Below are positions 1 through 10,277 of a DNA stretch of 64,000 nucleotides, in pieces. Below the pieces are notes generated by a model. It saw nothing but the letters and a program-made list of their open reading frames with translations, made no database searches and was not told the DNA's origin. Every line of letters begins with the position of its first letter. Within the stretch, counting starts at the first letter, position 1. Source of the DNA: Deroplatys truncata (Eukaryota > Arthropoda > Insecta > Mantodea > Mantidae); assembly GCA_030765065.1 (NCBI GenBank), contig CM060981.1, forward strand, positions 226,927,152-226,991,151. The letters are read 5' to 3'. A program made the position numbers and the translations under genes.

Positions 1-110
1 AATAATAATGAAATGGTAGTAGGTAATTAAGACGCTCGTATGAAAATTATGAAACTCGCGTCTTCATTACTACCGTTATAGTCTTGTTGCATAATATACT
101 GTTATATATT
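1..110. repeat. Repeat E, copy 1 (short hairpin repeat)
   Basis: This segment matches 45455-45560. The shared core is TCGTATGAAAATTATGAAAC, flanked by inverted arms: GTAATTAAGACGC on the left and GCGTCTTCATTAC on the right. The DNA can therefore fold into a hairpin with about 13-17 bp of stem. It is not coding. Downstream (111-424) I see nothing recognisable except a chance GGCGCCCAGTTGGG at about 190. It could be the end of a larger element that starts left of the window. Confidence 0.45.
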
Positions 111-424
111 AGGTTTTTTGGGGTAATTTTCGTAACAAAAGTTAATGGTACTAAGCGTTCAATTACAGCCAATGATAGTACACTGCTTTGGCGCCCAGTT
201 GGGTAAGCGTGGAAAGAATAAATTGAAATGCTTAGTGTTGAAGAAAGTGCTTCTAATAACTAATGCCGGGAAATTCTAAAAGGCTATTTGGATAGGATTG
301 TGTTATAACATTATGTAGCAATGAACGGGATAACAAGATATGTTTCAATATGAAATACCTTCATTGAGATGTGAGGAATTTACCGCAGAGGGACACCTCG
401 CTACTGCGACCTAATAGGTCTATT

Positions 425-865
425 GTGACTACAGCCCCCTCCCCCGAGAGGCACGGATGAGGTGAAGGAGGTTGCAGGTTCGCAGGCAGACGGGATTACA
501 GAGACGCACGGAAGTCCCTATCATTTCCAGTAAGAAGCACCCGCACTCGGCCAGTAGACGCGGAGTCCCGCAAGAGGGGGACAAAGCGGCCCTTGCAGGC
601 AGGCAAACGCGCTCTGTCGTTGCCACGAAGAAATCTTTCCAAAGCGCAGCGACCATGCACTCTGCCTATCAGAGATACTACGGAATCCGGAGACGTGCCT
701 GAAAGGGAGAAAGATGAAATGACAGGAAATGAGGGAAAGGAGAAATCGTGGTAGAATACACCACACCAGCATTCCCTAGACGACCAGAGGAAAACCATGA
801 AAAAAAATGATCAGAGGGTAGCCACCGGTAATCGAACCCGGGACCTTACGAATACGGCTCGGTAA
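425..865 (-). mobile_element. tRNA-derived SINE, family S1, minus copy
   Basis: Read on the minus strand, the head lies at the right end. It holds a B-box-like GGTTCGATTACC (about 830), followed by the S1 body shared with 2441-2862, 3188-3621 and 9466-9895. The shared body includes pyrimidine runs around TTTCCTTTCATT, an exclamatory CAGGCGTGCTTC-type block and a terminal GCCTCCTTCACCTCATCC-like segment. It has no coding potential; open frames on both strands here are by-products of its GC content. The tail lies near 425. I saw no target duplication. Confidence 0.6.
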
Positions 866-1016
866 ATACCTTTATTATAACTGATAAAGTTGGTACTTGA
901 CTTGTAACCTAATTGATATTTACATCAGTTTCAGAAATCTAACGAATGCTGTTACCTTAAAAACCCCGTTGAAAAAAGACAAGTTTCTGTCGACTTTTTC
1001 TACCTACTGTCATTCA

Positions 1017-2340
1017 TTACTTCCTCTACTACGTATAGTAAGTAGGGGAATTATTGTATTCCACTCAAAAATTCGATACCGAGATTTCACCGGAAATATG
1101 TGTTTTGAGACCTCCTGAATAAAAAAAAAAAAGCATTTTTGGAAACATGTCCGCGTGTGTGTCTGTCTGTGTATGTGTCTGTCTATCTGTGAACAACATA
1201 ACTCAGAAACGAACAGTCGTATAAACACCAAACTTGGTATTTAGGTTCAGTATCTTCAAGAGATGCGACACGAAGGTTTTCAAGAAAATTCCCCCACCCC
1301 AGGTTACCCTTTATATGGAACATTTTTCGTAAATTTTAATTTTCTCAAAAATGGCTCTAACGATTTTGATTAAAATATCATAAGTTTAAGACATTTTTAA
1401 TGCAAATGAATTGTATGTCTCGAATTTTCTGGGAATGTCTCCAAAATCATTCATTGTGAAGGACTATTGCATAACTGGTAAACCATAAGAGATAAACAAA
1501 ACATTACTACCCAAAAAATGTAGATCCCGTTAAAATACACAATTTATGTCATACACATTTGTTTTGTTGAATGAACCATTTTCGAGATATTGCTTGTTAT
1601 TCCCTTAAATTTTCCAATACTTATACTTTTTCTCAAATGGGAATTCGTTATTCATTTTTTTTCTTGAATATGCAAAGAGTATTAATCTGTGGGAAAGGGA
1701 ATGGTGCTGCACCTAGCAACCAACTATTAAGAGATATGTCTATGCTTAAAGGCTACTGTATTTCTATATTGCCCTTGCAAATACAAAACAAGGGGAATAT
1801 AGTAGGCTTTAAGCGATAGTCAAATATTTTAGAACTGGTCGCTATGTGTAAAATGTAATTCTCTTTGCATGTCAAGAACATAAAAAAAGAACAACGAATT
1901 CTCAGTTGAGAAAAAGTATAAGTATTGGAAAATTCAAAGAAATAACAAGGAATATCTCGAAAATGGTTCACTTTACAAAAAAAAAATGTTAATGACATAT
2001 ATTGTGTGTTTTAACGAGATCTACATTTTTATGTAGTAAAATTTTGTCTATCTCTTGTGGTTTACCAGCTATGCAAAAGTCGTTCAGAATGAAGAGGACT
2101 TTTGGGGACATCCCCAGAAAATTCAATATATACATTTTGTTTGCCATAAAAATGTCTTAAATATAATCTCTTAAAATATTTGACTATCGCTTAAAGTCTA
2201 CCAATTCCCCTTGCATCTACAAGAAAATTAGCAATAAGATTAACATCTCGATTAACATGAAGCACATGGAGAATAAGCGTTTGTAAAAATAGTTGGTACA
2301 AGAGTGGAGAAAGTCATGTGAGTGTAACACATCAGATTTT
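1017..2340 (-). mobile_element. Family A copy A01, mosaic minus/plus/minus
   Basis: The copy starts with TTACTTCCTCTACTACGTA and ends at the family's other terminus, ACACATCAGATTTT. From 1017 to about 1775 it runs in minus orientation. From about 1795 to 2165 the same family runs in plus orientation, repeating the internal A-run region. From about 2168 to 2340 it returns to minus orientation. The junctions lie within family sequence, so this is either an inverted A fragment inserted into an A copy or an internal rearrangement. It is non-coding. Confidence 0.75.
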
Positions 2341-2440
2341 GCTTACTAATTTCATTCCCTGCTTTAGCTTTATTTAATTAATCGAATAACGAGATAATAC
2401 CGCTGTTTAAAGGACAGGGCATAAGTTAATAGTTGAATTT

Positions 2441-2862
2441 TTAAATCGTCTTTTACCGAGCAAGATTCCTCCGCGGTAACGTGTAGGGCGTGTATTCGGG
2501 AGATCCCAGGTTCGATTCCCGTCATCTGCCCACTCGGACCTTAGCGTTTTGAGGTTTTCCATGGTCGGTAGGTGCAAGCTGATATGGTTTCTCATTTACC
2601 ACGATTCCCTTTCCATCATTTTCCTTTCATTCCGTTTTCTTCTCATCTTTCAGATGTGCTTCTCGGTTTCGAGGCGTATAACGTGAATGCTTCCTCAAAG
2701 GAAAGCGCACTCCCCATGTATGCTAGAGGGTTGCTATGTAGACGGGGAACTCATCGGTCTCTCTAGGCAGCTCCAGCAGTGGTACCGGCCTTAGAGTCTG
2801 GAACTGTTAGGGATTTCAGCGCATCTCTGTGGCCTGTCTGCCTACGGTCTGCAGGATCTAGG
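2441..2862 (+). mobile_element. tRNA-derived SINE S1, plus copy
   Basis: The tRNA-like head has an A-box-like CCGAGCAAGATT at about 2457 and a good B box, GGTTCGATTCC, at about 2510. The S1 body follows: a pyrimidine-rich stretch, then AGCGCACTCCCC and GCTCCAGCAGTGG blocks that other copies share. The copy breaks off at about 2862, where a minus-oriented copy begins. As a pol III-type retroposon it depends on a LINE for movement. Confidence 0.65.
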
Positions 2863-3187
2863 ATGTAGGATGCGTTTATCGTAGGGGAACGCCTCGCGCA
2901 CTCGACCATTTTGATCTATTGTGGCTATAAACTTCGGCAAGTAGGAATGAGGTGAAGAAGCCGTAGGAGGCCACAGGTCCGCAGACATATATGTCCACAG
3001 AGACGCGCAGAAGCCCCTAACATTTCCAGTTTTGAACACCCGCGCAGCAGTGGCAAGGAATCTCAACAGGGCACGACGCAGTGCCCTTAATGAACGGAAC
3101 AGTTCAATCTGGCGTTCACGGGGAGAAATATTTCCAATGCGCACGCATCAACGTTATCTGCCTGGCACCGCCAGCACCCCAGAAGTG
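2861..3187 (-). mobile_element. Partial SINE S1, minus, first unit of a tandem pair
   Basis: This minus-oriented S1 body fragment lacks the tRNA-like head. It begins with GGATGTAGGATGCG, and the next copy at 3188 begins with almost the same bases (GGATGTAGGATGTG). The two are thus in direct tandem with a period of about 327 bp. That suggests local duplication, not two independent insertions. Confidence 0.55.
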
Positions 3188-3621
3188 CAGGATGTAGGAT
3201 GTGATTATCGGAGTGGGACACCTCACGCACATGACCACTTTGATCTATTGTGGTTATACACTTCGGGAAGCAGGGATGAGGCGATGAAGCTGTAGGAAGT
3301 CCAGGGTTCGCAGGCAGATATGCCCACAGAGACGCGCAGAAGTCTCTAACATTTCCAATTTTTGAACACCTGCGCACCAGTGGCTAGGAATCCCTAATGG
3401 GCGGGACCGCGCATGCATCCAGTCATCTGCCAAGCACCGCCAATACCTCAGGACCTGAAAGCACACTTTAAACGTGAAATCGAGGTGAAATGAGAGGAAA
3501 TGAGGGAAAGGAGAAATCGTGGTAGAACACATCAATCCTGCATTCGCCTTGACGTACAGGGGAAAACCACGAAATGGTCAGAGTGGGGGTCAGGAACCCG
3601 GGACCTACCGAATGACTGCGG
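3188..3621 (-). mobile_element. SINE S1, minus, second unit of a tandem pair
   Basis: This is a fuller minus copy. Its body matches 2861-3187, then continues through the purine-rich stretch to the head, where GTTCCTGACCCCC-like degenerate B-box sequence lies near 3590. It abuts a plus-oriented S1 tail at 3622. Confidence 0.55.
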
Positions 3622-3725
3622 CCTGTAGTCTCCTATGTTTCCTTCACTTCACCCCTTTCTCCTTGTTAGCCATAATAGAAAGTTGTAGTGCGCGAGTCTC
3701 CCTCTATTGTATAACCTATAGGTTG
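3622..3725 (+). mobile_element. SINE S1 3' tail fragment, plus
   Basis: The segment reads GCGGCCTGTAGTCTCCTATG and then a pyrimidine-rich stretch ending TGTATAACCTATAGG. It matches the 3' portion of the S1 copy at 22169-22440. It completes a plus/minus/minus/plus cluster of S1 pieces. Confidence 0.5.
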
Positions 3726-4264
3726 TTTTTCCCTAATAACTATTTTTCGGTTACTGGTAATACTCTGGTAGTGCTCTTTACGATGCACTTTTCATGCAGC
3801 TTTGTTGCAATTTTTGCCAGAAGTATACTGATAGTAAATTATAAATGTTATGATTTGTTTGAATTTTTAATAGGTTCTTCATTATTTTAAAATGTTTTCG
3901 TTATTTAGTTGTTTTTTGCGTTACCGTGGAAAGAGTATAAATTAAAGGCCAGCATATTCCGACCAGCTTTCAAACATCTGGCTATCGACTCGGTTTTGAA
4001 GAAGGTATTTTGGTGCGTAATAAATTACGAAAATTATTTAATCTGCTCCGCGGTTGATAGCCAACTTGTAGTAGTTTCTTTTTCTTTTACTGTTGTTGTT
4101 AGTTACACGCTTGGAAACTAACTTAAAGAGGTTAATTTGCTGCTGTTGTTGCGTAATAAATGTTTACGTAAACTTGAAGAATTGTTAAATGTAATAATAG
4201 TTGCTTTATGTAGTTTGTAACACACTTTGGGCTTCGGTTTGAATTTTTAAGCTTACGTAATATT
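3726..4264. other. No recognisable feature
   Basis: This AT-rich sequence has scattered stops in all frames. Two open frames of 70-120 codons (3519-3890 and 3909-4121) show no recognisable domain, and the first starts inside a SINE, so I do not call genes here. Confidence 0.4.
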
Positions 4265-4995
4265 ACTGTTTGAATTTGCCTCGGCTGCGTCAGTCTTACT
4301 TTAGAGCCATGTATCTTGGGTAGGGTGCGGTATGACAATTATTGTAGACATCACAAAATTAAACTTTTTTAAATTAACTTCTAATATTTAAAATTCTTGC
4401 ACATATTTTTAAACCGCTACACTTTTTAAAGAACTGTGAGAAACTTTTATACATTCACTTAGCGCGTATATCTGTTTTTACTAATCACCCGTAGAGAACA
4501 CATTTTCCCATCTGTACTCTATCAAGTCTCGCCAGCAACTGAGTAACCTAAACGGTCAAAACCCATAAGCTTCGGTATTGCAAGTCTCTGATTGGCTAAT
4601 TCTATTCCAATAGAATATCTGCATTTAACTTAAAACTTTTCTTTGCTGTTCATTGGCTAATTTTAAAACTGTTAGAGAAACTACGTCATCGTCGCTCTAA
4701 TCATGACCAGTACATTTTCAAACTCTAAACATATTATTGCCAGAAGGTTACCTCATTATTACTCATTGTTAGTAACTTAAAACTTATTATTCTCACAATT
4801 CTTGCATTATTAGAGTATGTAATGTATTCACATAACATTATTAAAATATGTTTACAATAAAAATAAGCATTTGCAATGACTGTTACAGACAATGTAAATA
4901 ATTATTACATACATATTGTTTCAAGGCGAGCTGTTATTGAATTTACTTATTATAAATAACAATTTAAATTATTCAGGTATTAAAATACTGCCTCA
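4265..4995 (-). repeat. Repeat D, copy 1 (LTR-like fossil, diverged)
   Basis: Read in reverse, this matches 59941-60905. Shared landmarks are GCCTCGGCTGCGTCAGT at 4275, a CCAAT-type CTGATTGGCTAATT at 4590, and the ATTCACATAACATTATTA block at about 4830. The double CCAAT motif and downstream AATAAA-type signals in the better copy suggest a promoter-bearing long terminal repeat standing alone. The copies are strongly diverged, so the fossil is old. No coding part accompanies it. Classification is uncertain. Confidence 0.35.
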
Positions 4996-5085
4996 GTTTC
5001 CTCTATCCTGCTCGTGCCTTCAAAGAACTGCAGAATAGAAAAATAAGCCTTCATAAGCACTGTTTGTAGAAGCCATATAAAAAAA

Positions 5086-6106
5086 TCTGATGTGTTACAC
5101 TCACATGAATTTCTCTGCTCCTGTACAAACTATTTTTACAAACGCTAATTCTCCATCTACTTCATGTTAATCGAAATAAACATTTGCAGACTCTATCTTA
5201 TTGCTAATTTTCTTGTCGGTGTAAGAGGAATATGGTAGACTTTAAGCGATAGTCAAATCTTTTAAGAGCTGGTTGCTATGTGGAGCATTCCATTCTCTTT
5301 GTATATCCAGGGCATAACAAAAATAAAGCATTTTTGGAAACATGTCCGTGTGTATGACTTGTGTGACTGTGTGTGTGTCCGTCTGTCTGTGAACAGCATA
5401 ACTCAAAAACGAAAAGTCGGTTAAACAGCAAACTTGGTATTTAGGTTCAATACCTTCCAGGGATACGACATGAAAGTTTTCAAGAAAATCACCCCAACCC
5501 AAACCACCCCTTACATGGAATATTTTTCGAAAATTTTTATTTTCTCAAAAACGGCTCTAACGATTTTGATTAAATTATCATGCTGCTGGTTGCTACGATT
5601 CCATTCTCTTTGCATTACCAGGACAAACAAAAAATGAATAACGAATTCCCATTTGAGAAAAAGTATAAGTATTGGAAAATTTAAGGGAATAACAAGCAAT
5701 ATCTCGAAAATGGTTCACTCAACAACAAAAATGTATATGGCATAAATTGTGTATTTTAACGCGATCCACATTTTTGTGTAGTAAAATTATGTCTATCTCT
5801 TATGGTTTACCGGTTATGCAAAAGTCGTTCACAATGAAGAATACTTTTGGAGACATTCCCAGAAAATTCGAGGTATACAAGTCATTTGCCATAAAAATGT
5901 CCTAAACATATGATATTTTAATCAAAATCGTTAGAGCCATTTTTGAAAAAAAAAATTTCGAAAAATGTTCCATGTAAAGCGTAATCTGGGATAGGGGGAT
6001 TTTCTTGATGACCTTCGTATCGCATCTCTGGAACATGCTAAACCTAAATACCAAGTTTGGTGTTTATCCGATTGTTCGTTTCTGCGTTATGCTGCTCACA
6101 GACACA

Positions 6107-6158
<52 letters not shown>

Positions 6159-6293
6159 CACGGACATGTTTCTAAAATGCTTTATATGCATTCAGTGCAT
6201 CTCAAAACATGTATTTTCTGTGAAATTTCGGTATCAAATTTTTGGGGGAAATGCAATACTTCCCCTACTTACTATACGTAGTATAGAAAGGAA
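5086..6293 (+). mobile_element. Family A copy A02, mosaic plus/minus/plus, with CA array
   Basis: It starts at TCTGATGTGTTACACTCACA after an A-run and ends TACGTAGTATAGAAAGGAA. From 5086 to about 5312 it is plus. From about 5315 to 5578 a segment of the family's 3' half lies inverted. Plus orientation resumes at GGTTGCTACGATTCCATTC (about 5587). A CA array occupies 6099-6154. The mosaic is the mirror image of that in A01. It is non-coding. Confidence 0.75.
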
Positions 6294-6725
6294 TAATAAA
6301 AGCTTAAAAAGAATTTAAAAGGCACATATTTATTTTGCTAATTATAATCAAATTATCACCAATATATAGCCTTAACCGTGCAGGTCATATGGAATGGTGA
6401 ACGAATGTATGAAATGTGTCCAAATCAATCCCAATTAATAGAGTTTATAGTTAAGCGAGATGTGTTTTCGACATTCGTTGGGTTGCTTATACTCTTAGTG
6501 TTGCAATGACAAGTTATCTGTATTATTAGAATTCTTGTACATGAGAAGTGTAAATTCAGGCTACTCTTTTAAATTACCAGCAAAATACAATGGACAATGC
6601 TCAATAATGAAAATATGAAGATTTGTAATGCAGTTTGGTTTATTCAGAGATGTTTTAAAATGTTGAAGAAATTATATGTATCATTATAAGCGATATCACA
6701 GTAACACCTAAAATTAATCTATATA
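6294..6725. other. No recognisable feature
   Basis: AT-rich unique-looking sequence. There is no open frame worth reporting and no match to other repeats in the window. Confidence 0.4.
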
Positions 6726-7093
6726 TCAAAACGTTTCGGTGACAACGTGTGAGGCTCGCATTCAGGAGGTTCCGGGTTCGATTCTCATCGACCGCACGCT
6801 CTGGTCTTGGGTTTTTCGTGGTATTCCCTGGTAGGTAGGTGTATGCTGGGGTGGTTCCACATCTACCGCGACAAATGATGCGGATGCTTGCTCATAGGAA
6901 AGTACTCCCCGTGGATACTAGAATAGGTCACTGGGTCGTTCAGCGCTCCAGCAGTGGGACGAATCTTACACCTGGAACTGTTGGAAACTTCCGCGCGTCT
7001 CTGTGCCCTGCAGCCTCCATCCTAGAGGGTGTTACTTACAATATATCTATGTAGGTCGCAGTGTGCTAGGTGTCCCCTCCGTTGCATAACCTA
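6726..7093 (+). mobile_element. SINE S1, plus copy, tail hit by a Tc1 element
   Basis: It has a tRNA-like head with B box GGTTCGATTCT at about 6775. The S1 body follows with TTGGGTTTTTCGTGG and the TCCAGCAGTGGGAC block. The tail ends GCATAACCTA, where the Tc1 element at 7094 begins, and a remnant (ATAACCTATAC) follows the Tc1 right end. Confidence 0.6.
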
Positions 7094-8340
7094 CACTATG
7101 TGATCAAAAGTATCCGGACACCTGGCTGAAAATGACGTACAAGTTCGTGGCGCCCACCATCGGTAATGCTGGTAGCCAATATGGTGTTGGCCCAACCTTA
7201 ACCTTGATGACAGCGTTCACTCTCGCAGGCATACTTTCAATCAAGTGCTGGATGGTTTCTTGGGGAATGGCAGCCCATTCTTCACGGAGTGCGGAGCTGA
7301 GGAGAGGTATCGAAGTAGATCGGTGAGGCCTGGTACTAAGTCGGCGTTCCAAAACACCCCAAAGGTGTTCTATAGGATTCAAGTTAGGACTCTGTGCAGG
7401 CCAGTCCATTACAGGGATGTTATTGTCGTGTAACCACTCCGCCACAGCCCGTGCAGTATGAACAGGTGCTCGATCGTGTTGAAAGATGCAATCGCCATCC
7501 CCGAACTGCTCTTCAACAGTGGGAAGCAAGAAGGTGCTTTAAATATCAAAGTAGGTCTGCGCTGTGATCGTGACACGCAAAAGAACAAGGGGTGCAGGCC
7601 CCTGCAGGAAAAACACGACCACACCTTAACACCACCACCTCCGAATTTCACTGTTGGCACTACACACGTTGGCAGATGACGTTCACCGGGCATTCGCCAT
7701 ACCCACACCCTGCCATCGGATCGTCATATTGTGTACCGTGATTCGTCACTCCACACAACGTTTTGCCACTGTTAAATCGTGTAATGTTGACGCTCCTTAC
7801 ACCAAGCGAGGCGTCGTTTGGCATTTTCCTGCATGATGTGTGGCTTATGAGCAGCCGCTCGACTATGGAATCCAAGTTTTCTCGCCTCACGCCTAACTGT
7901 CATAGTACTTAGAGTGGATCCTGATGCTATTTGGAATTTCTATGTGATGGTCTAGATAGATGTCTGCCTATTACTCTTTACGACCCTCTTCAAATATCGG
8001 CGGTTTCTGTCAGTCAACAGACGAGGTCGGCCTGTACGCTTTTGTGCTGTACATGTCCCTTCATGTTTCCACTTCACTATTACATCAGAAACAGTGGACC
8101 TAGGGATGTTTAGGAGTTTGGAAATCTCGCGTACAGACTTCTGACACAAGTGACACCCCATTACCTGACCACGTTCGTAGTCCGTGAGTTGCACGGAGCG
8201 TCCCATTCTGCTTTTTCTCGATGTCTAATGACTACTGAGGTCGCGGATAATGAGTACTAGGCAGTAAGTGGCAGCACAATGCACCTAAGATGAAAAACGT
8301 ATGTTTGTGTGGGTGTCCGGATAGTTTTGATCACATAGTG
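7094..8340 (-). mobile_element. Tc1-like DNA transposon, copy 1
   Basis: This 1.25-kb element is bounded by inverted repeats: CACTATGTGATCAAAAGTAT on the left, and GTCCGGATAGTTTTGATCAC then ATAGTG on the right. The TA target duplication is present on the left (7092-7093); the right flank reads GGATA, so that side has decayed. It carries a minus-strand transposase relic. It lies in the 3' tail of an S1 SINE, so it is younger than that SINE. Confidence 0.9.
7104..8206 (-). pseudogene. Tc1-like transposase relic (broken)
   Basis: The start MGRSVQLTDYERGQ lies at 8206. The first 84 residues form the paired DNA-binding HTH region, including the GRPRLLTDRNRR hinge. The catalytic core is spread over several frames. 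The first Asp survives as SDESRY at about 7750. The second lies in [11 protein letters not shown] and the Glu in NLNPIEHLW, both in the last open stretch (7104-7529). That DD34E layout is Tc1. Frame changes between 7530 and 7950, including one within the WSDESRY-to-WVWRMPG stretch, prevent a full product. The family normally has about 340 residues. Confidence 0.85.
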
Positions 8341-8733
8341 GATAACCTATACAAGCATTTATTTTAAATCAGCTGAAGAAGGATATATTTAGAAGAAAAC
8401 GTATAAAGAGCAGACCATCAGTGCTCCCTCTGAAACTGAGAAGCTGCAATTTTCAAACTTCTGTCATCAGTTTTGTCAATTTAAGATTTTCAGACGTGTT
8501 TTTCAAATACTATGAGGTACAAAATCAACAACGGTGGCCTACTGAGGATACGGAGTTAATTTTATTTGATGTTAATGATATAAAAACTTTTTGTAGAATT
8601 TTATACACAGCCCCTGTAGGAGGCAATGTAATCATTCAAGATTACAGAAGATTTAAAGAACTGAAGAATGCAAGTGGAACGGACAAGTAAATTAAATCTT
8701 ATTCTTTCTGACATTTACAATATACATACTTAC
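8341..8733. other. No firm feature
   Basis: The region has a plus-strand open frame of 89 codons (8421-8690) with no domain I recognise and no splice-site support. Neighbouring minus-strand exon candidates begin at 8734. I leave the frame uncalled. Confidence 0.3.
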
Positions 8734-8920
8734 TCAGCCATCCTTCCAATCGTTGTAATTTAATTTGTAGTATACGATGATCATTTTCGGAAACGAGAGA
8801 TAAGGAGAGAGATCCAAAGGGCGACCGGATCCGGATGACGACGGGTTTCCTAACGTTTCCAGAGTGAACGTATCCAATGCCGCCCGGGCCCACCACAAGC
8901 CACCGAATCCACAGCATGCT
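8734..8920 (-). CDS. Weak candidate host exon (downstream of pair)
   Basis: On the minus strand an open frame encodes LWIRWLVVGPGGIGYVHSG and continues through IRIRSPFGSLSLSL to LQRLEGWLS. It runs into a strong donor-like GTAAGT (8728-8733). The start is unclear; a weak acceptor-like CTGAG lies at about 8920. Local base composition is more GC-rich than the surroundings. I recognise no family. It could be chance. Confidence 0.2.
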
Positions 8921-9019
8921 CAGGTAGTATATGATGTTTATAGTTAACATAATTTTGTTTGCTAAGTAGGATCTTTCCACGTTTACAAGTGTTATTGGGC
9001 AAATCTTGAAAATACTTAC

Positions 9020-9138
9020 TGAATCTGGGGAAATTTCTTCAGGGGGCACTACGTTTTCCGCAAATTTGGTGAAAAGGACGATGAGGGTCAATGTCAGGAT
9101 TTCTCTTATAACACTGGATAATTTACCGCTTAATTTTC
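9020..9138 (-). CDS. Weak candidate host exon (upstream of pair)
   Basis: This 119-base minus-strand stretch lies between an acceptor-like ATTATGCAG and a donor-like GTAAGT (9014-9019). It encodes GKLSGKLSSVIREIL, a hydrophobic segment (TLTLIVLFTKF) and AENVVPPEEISPDS. The phase at its end is 0. If real it belongs to a membrane or secreted protein whose other exons are not identifiable here. No homolog comes to mind. Confidence 0.2.
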
Positions 9139-9465
9139 CTGCATAATTTAAAGGAGCCCTCTCAAGTTGACTCTGAATCTCAATAAAGATTCATGTAAAC
9201 ACAAAAACGATTTTTCGAGATTTTTTTTTGGGGGGGGGGTTAGCTATAACTTTGAAATGTGCCTTGATTACAGCCAAGTCCTCTGAAAATATTGTCTCCA
9301 TAGTAAATACTATTATTTATTCACTAATGTGTTTAAAATTAAGATTTAAAAATACGTGTCTTATATGCTTAATGTATGTAAAACGACTAAATACGCAGCA
9401 ACAATCACATGCACTATAAAATTTTACATACAAGCACAGAACATGAAACATACATGATACATCTT
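9139..9465. other. No recognisable feature
   Basis: Mostly AT-rich sequence. It contains a T-run followed by a run of nine or more G (about 9229-9238), an unusual homopolymer pair that may be a sequencing or assembly weak spot. Confidence 0.35.
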
Positions 9466-9895
9466 TTGTGGGTATATCCCGGGAGGAACGGATGAGGTGA
9501 AGGAACCGCAGGAGACATATGGGCTGCAGAGCAGGCCGGCGCAAATCGCCAGAGACGCGCAGAGCTCCTTTATACTTCCAGGCACGACCACTCGGTCACA
9601 GGAGTGTCACTCGGAGACGTCCTTCTAGTGAGACCGGAGAAACACGACCCAGCAGTGGAGGCTCAACAAACTTCCCCCTAGCAGGCCGAGAAGAAGTTCC
9701 TTATCGCATGCCGCTGCGCCATCTGCCCGACACCGGCCGAATCATAGCCCCAGAATCAACCTTAAACACGAAGTGAAAACGAAATAAGAGAAATGGGAGA
9801 GAGGGGAAATCTATGGTAGAATATACCACTCCGGCATTCGTCTGTGTCAACCAGGGAAAACCACGAAAAATCCATAGTGACAGTGGGTGGCTAAA
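9466..9895 (-). mobile_element. SINE S1, minus copy
   Basis: The tail is at the left (GAGGAACGGATGAGGTGAAG), followed by CAGAGACGCGCAGAGCTCC, which corresponds to the GCGCGTCTCTG block of plus copies. The purine-rich stretch and AACCAGGGAAAACCACGAA follow. The tRNA-like head is largely lost at the right end. Confidence 0.55.
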
Positions 9896-10010
9896 AACCA
9901 ATTAAAAATTGTATTTGTATACAAATCTTATGTTTGTTCATTAATTTATTTATTCTTACTTCCAGTATTTACATTTCAAGTAGTCCCAACATCGTTAATA
10001 ATAACAACAA

Positions 10011-10012
10011 TG

Positions 10013-10061
<49 letters not shown>

Positions 10062-10123
10062 CACTACTACTAATACTACTATTACTACTACTAGTAATCA
10101 TAATAGTAATAATAATAATAATA
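10011..10123. repeat. CTA/TAA trinucleotide microsatellite
   Basis: About 20 CTA units run from 10011, then interrupted CTA/TAC, then AATAATAAT. Long poly-Leu or poly-Thr open frames through it are artefacts of the triplet repeat. Confidence 0.9.
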
Positions 10124-10277
10124 CACCATTATGTATGCTTTCATCTGTCTAGGGTTCTAATCACCGTCATTAAAAACCCAATTTGCACTCTGAATGTTTG
10201 AATTAGGTTTAATTTTAATGTTGCAAAACTGTTAATATGACCAAAAACGTATAGGTATTTAAACAAATTAAAAATAA

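Noticed and set aside
186-200. GGCGCCCAGTTGGG as a retroelement primer-binding site
   Set aside because: There is no terminal repeat boundary before it and no coding region after it. A short match like this can occur by chance.
425-800. Several overlapping open frames of 75-100 codons
   Set aside because: They lie in a GC-rich SINE body and overlap on both strands.
9887-10201. Poly-Leu and poly-Thr open frames
   Set aside because: They arise from the CTA/TAA triplet array at 10011-10123.
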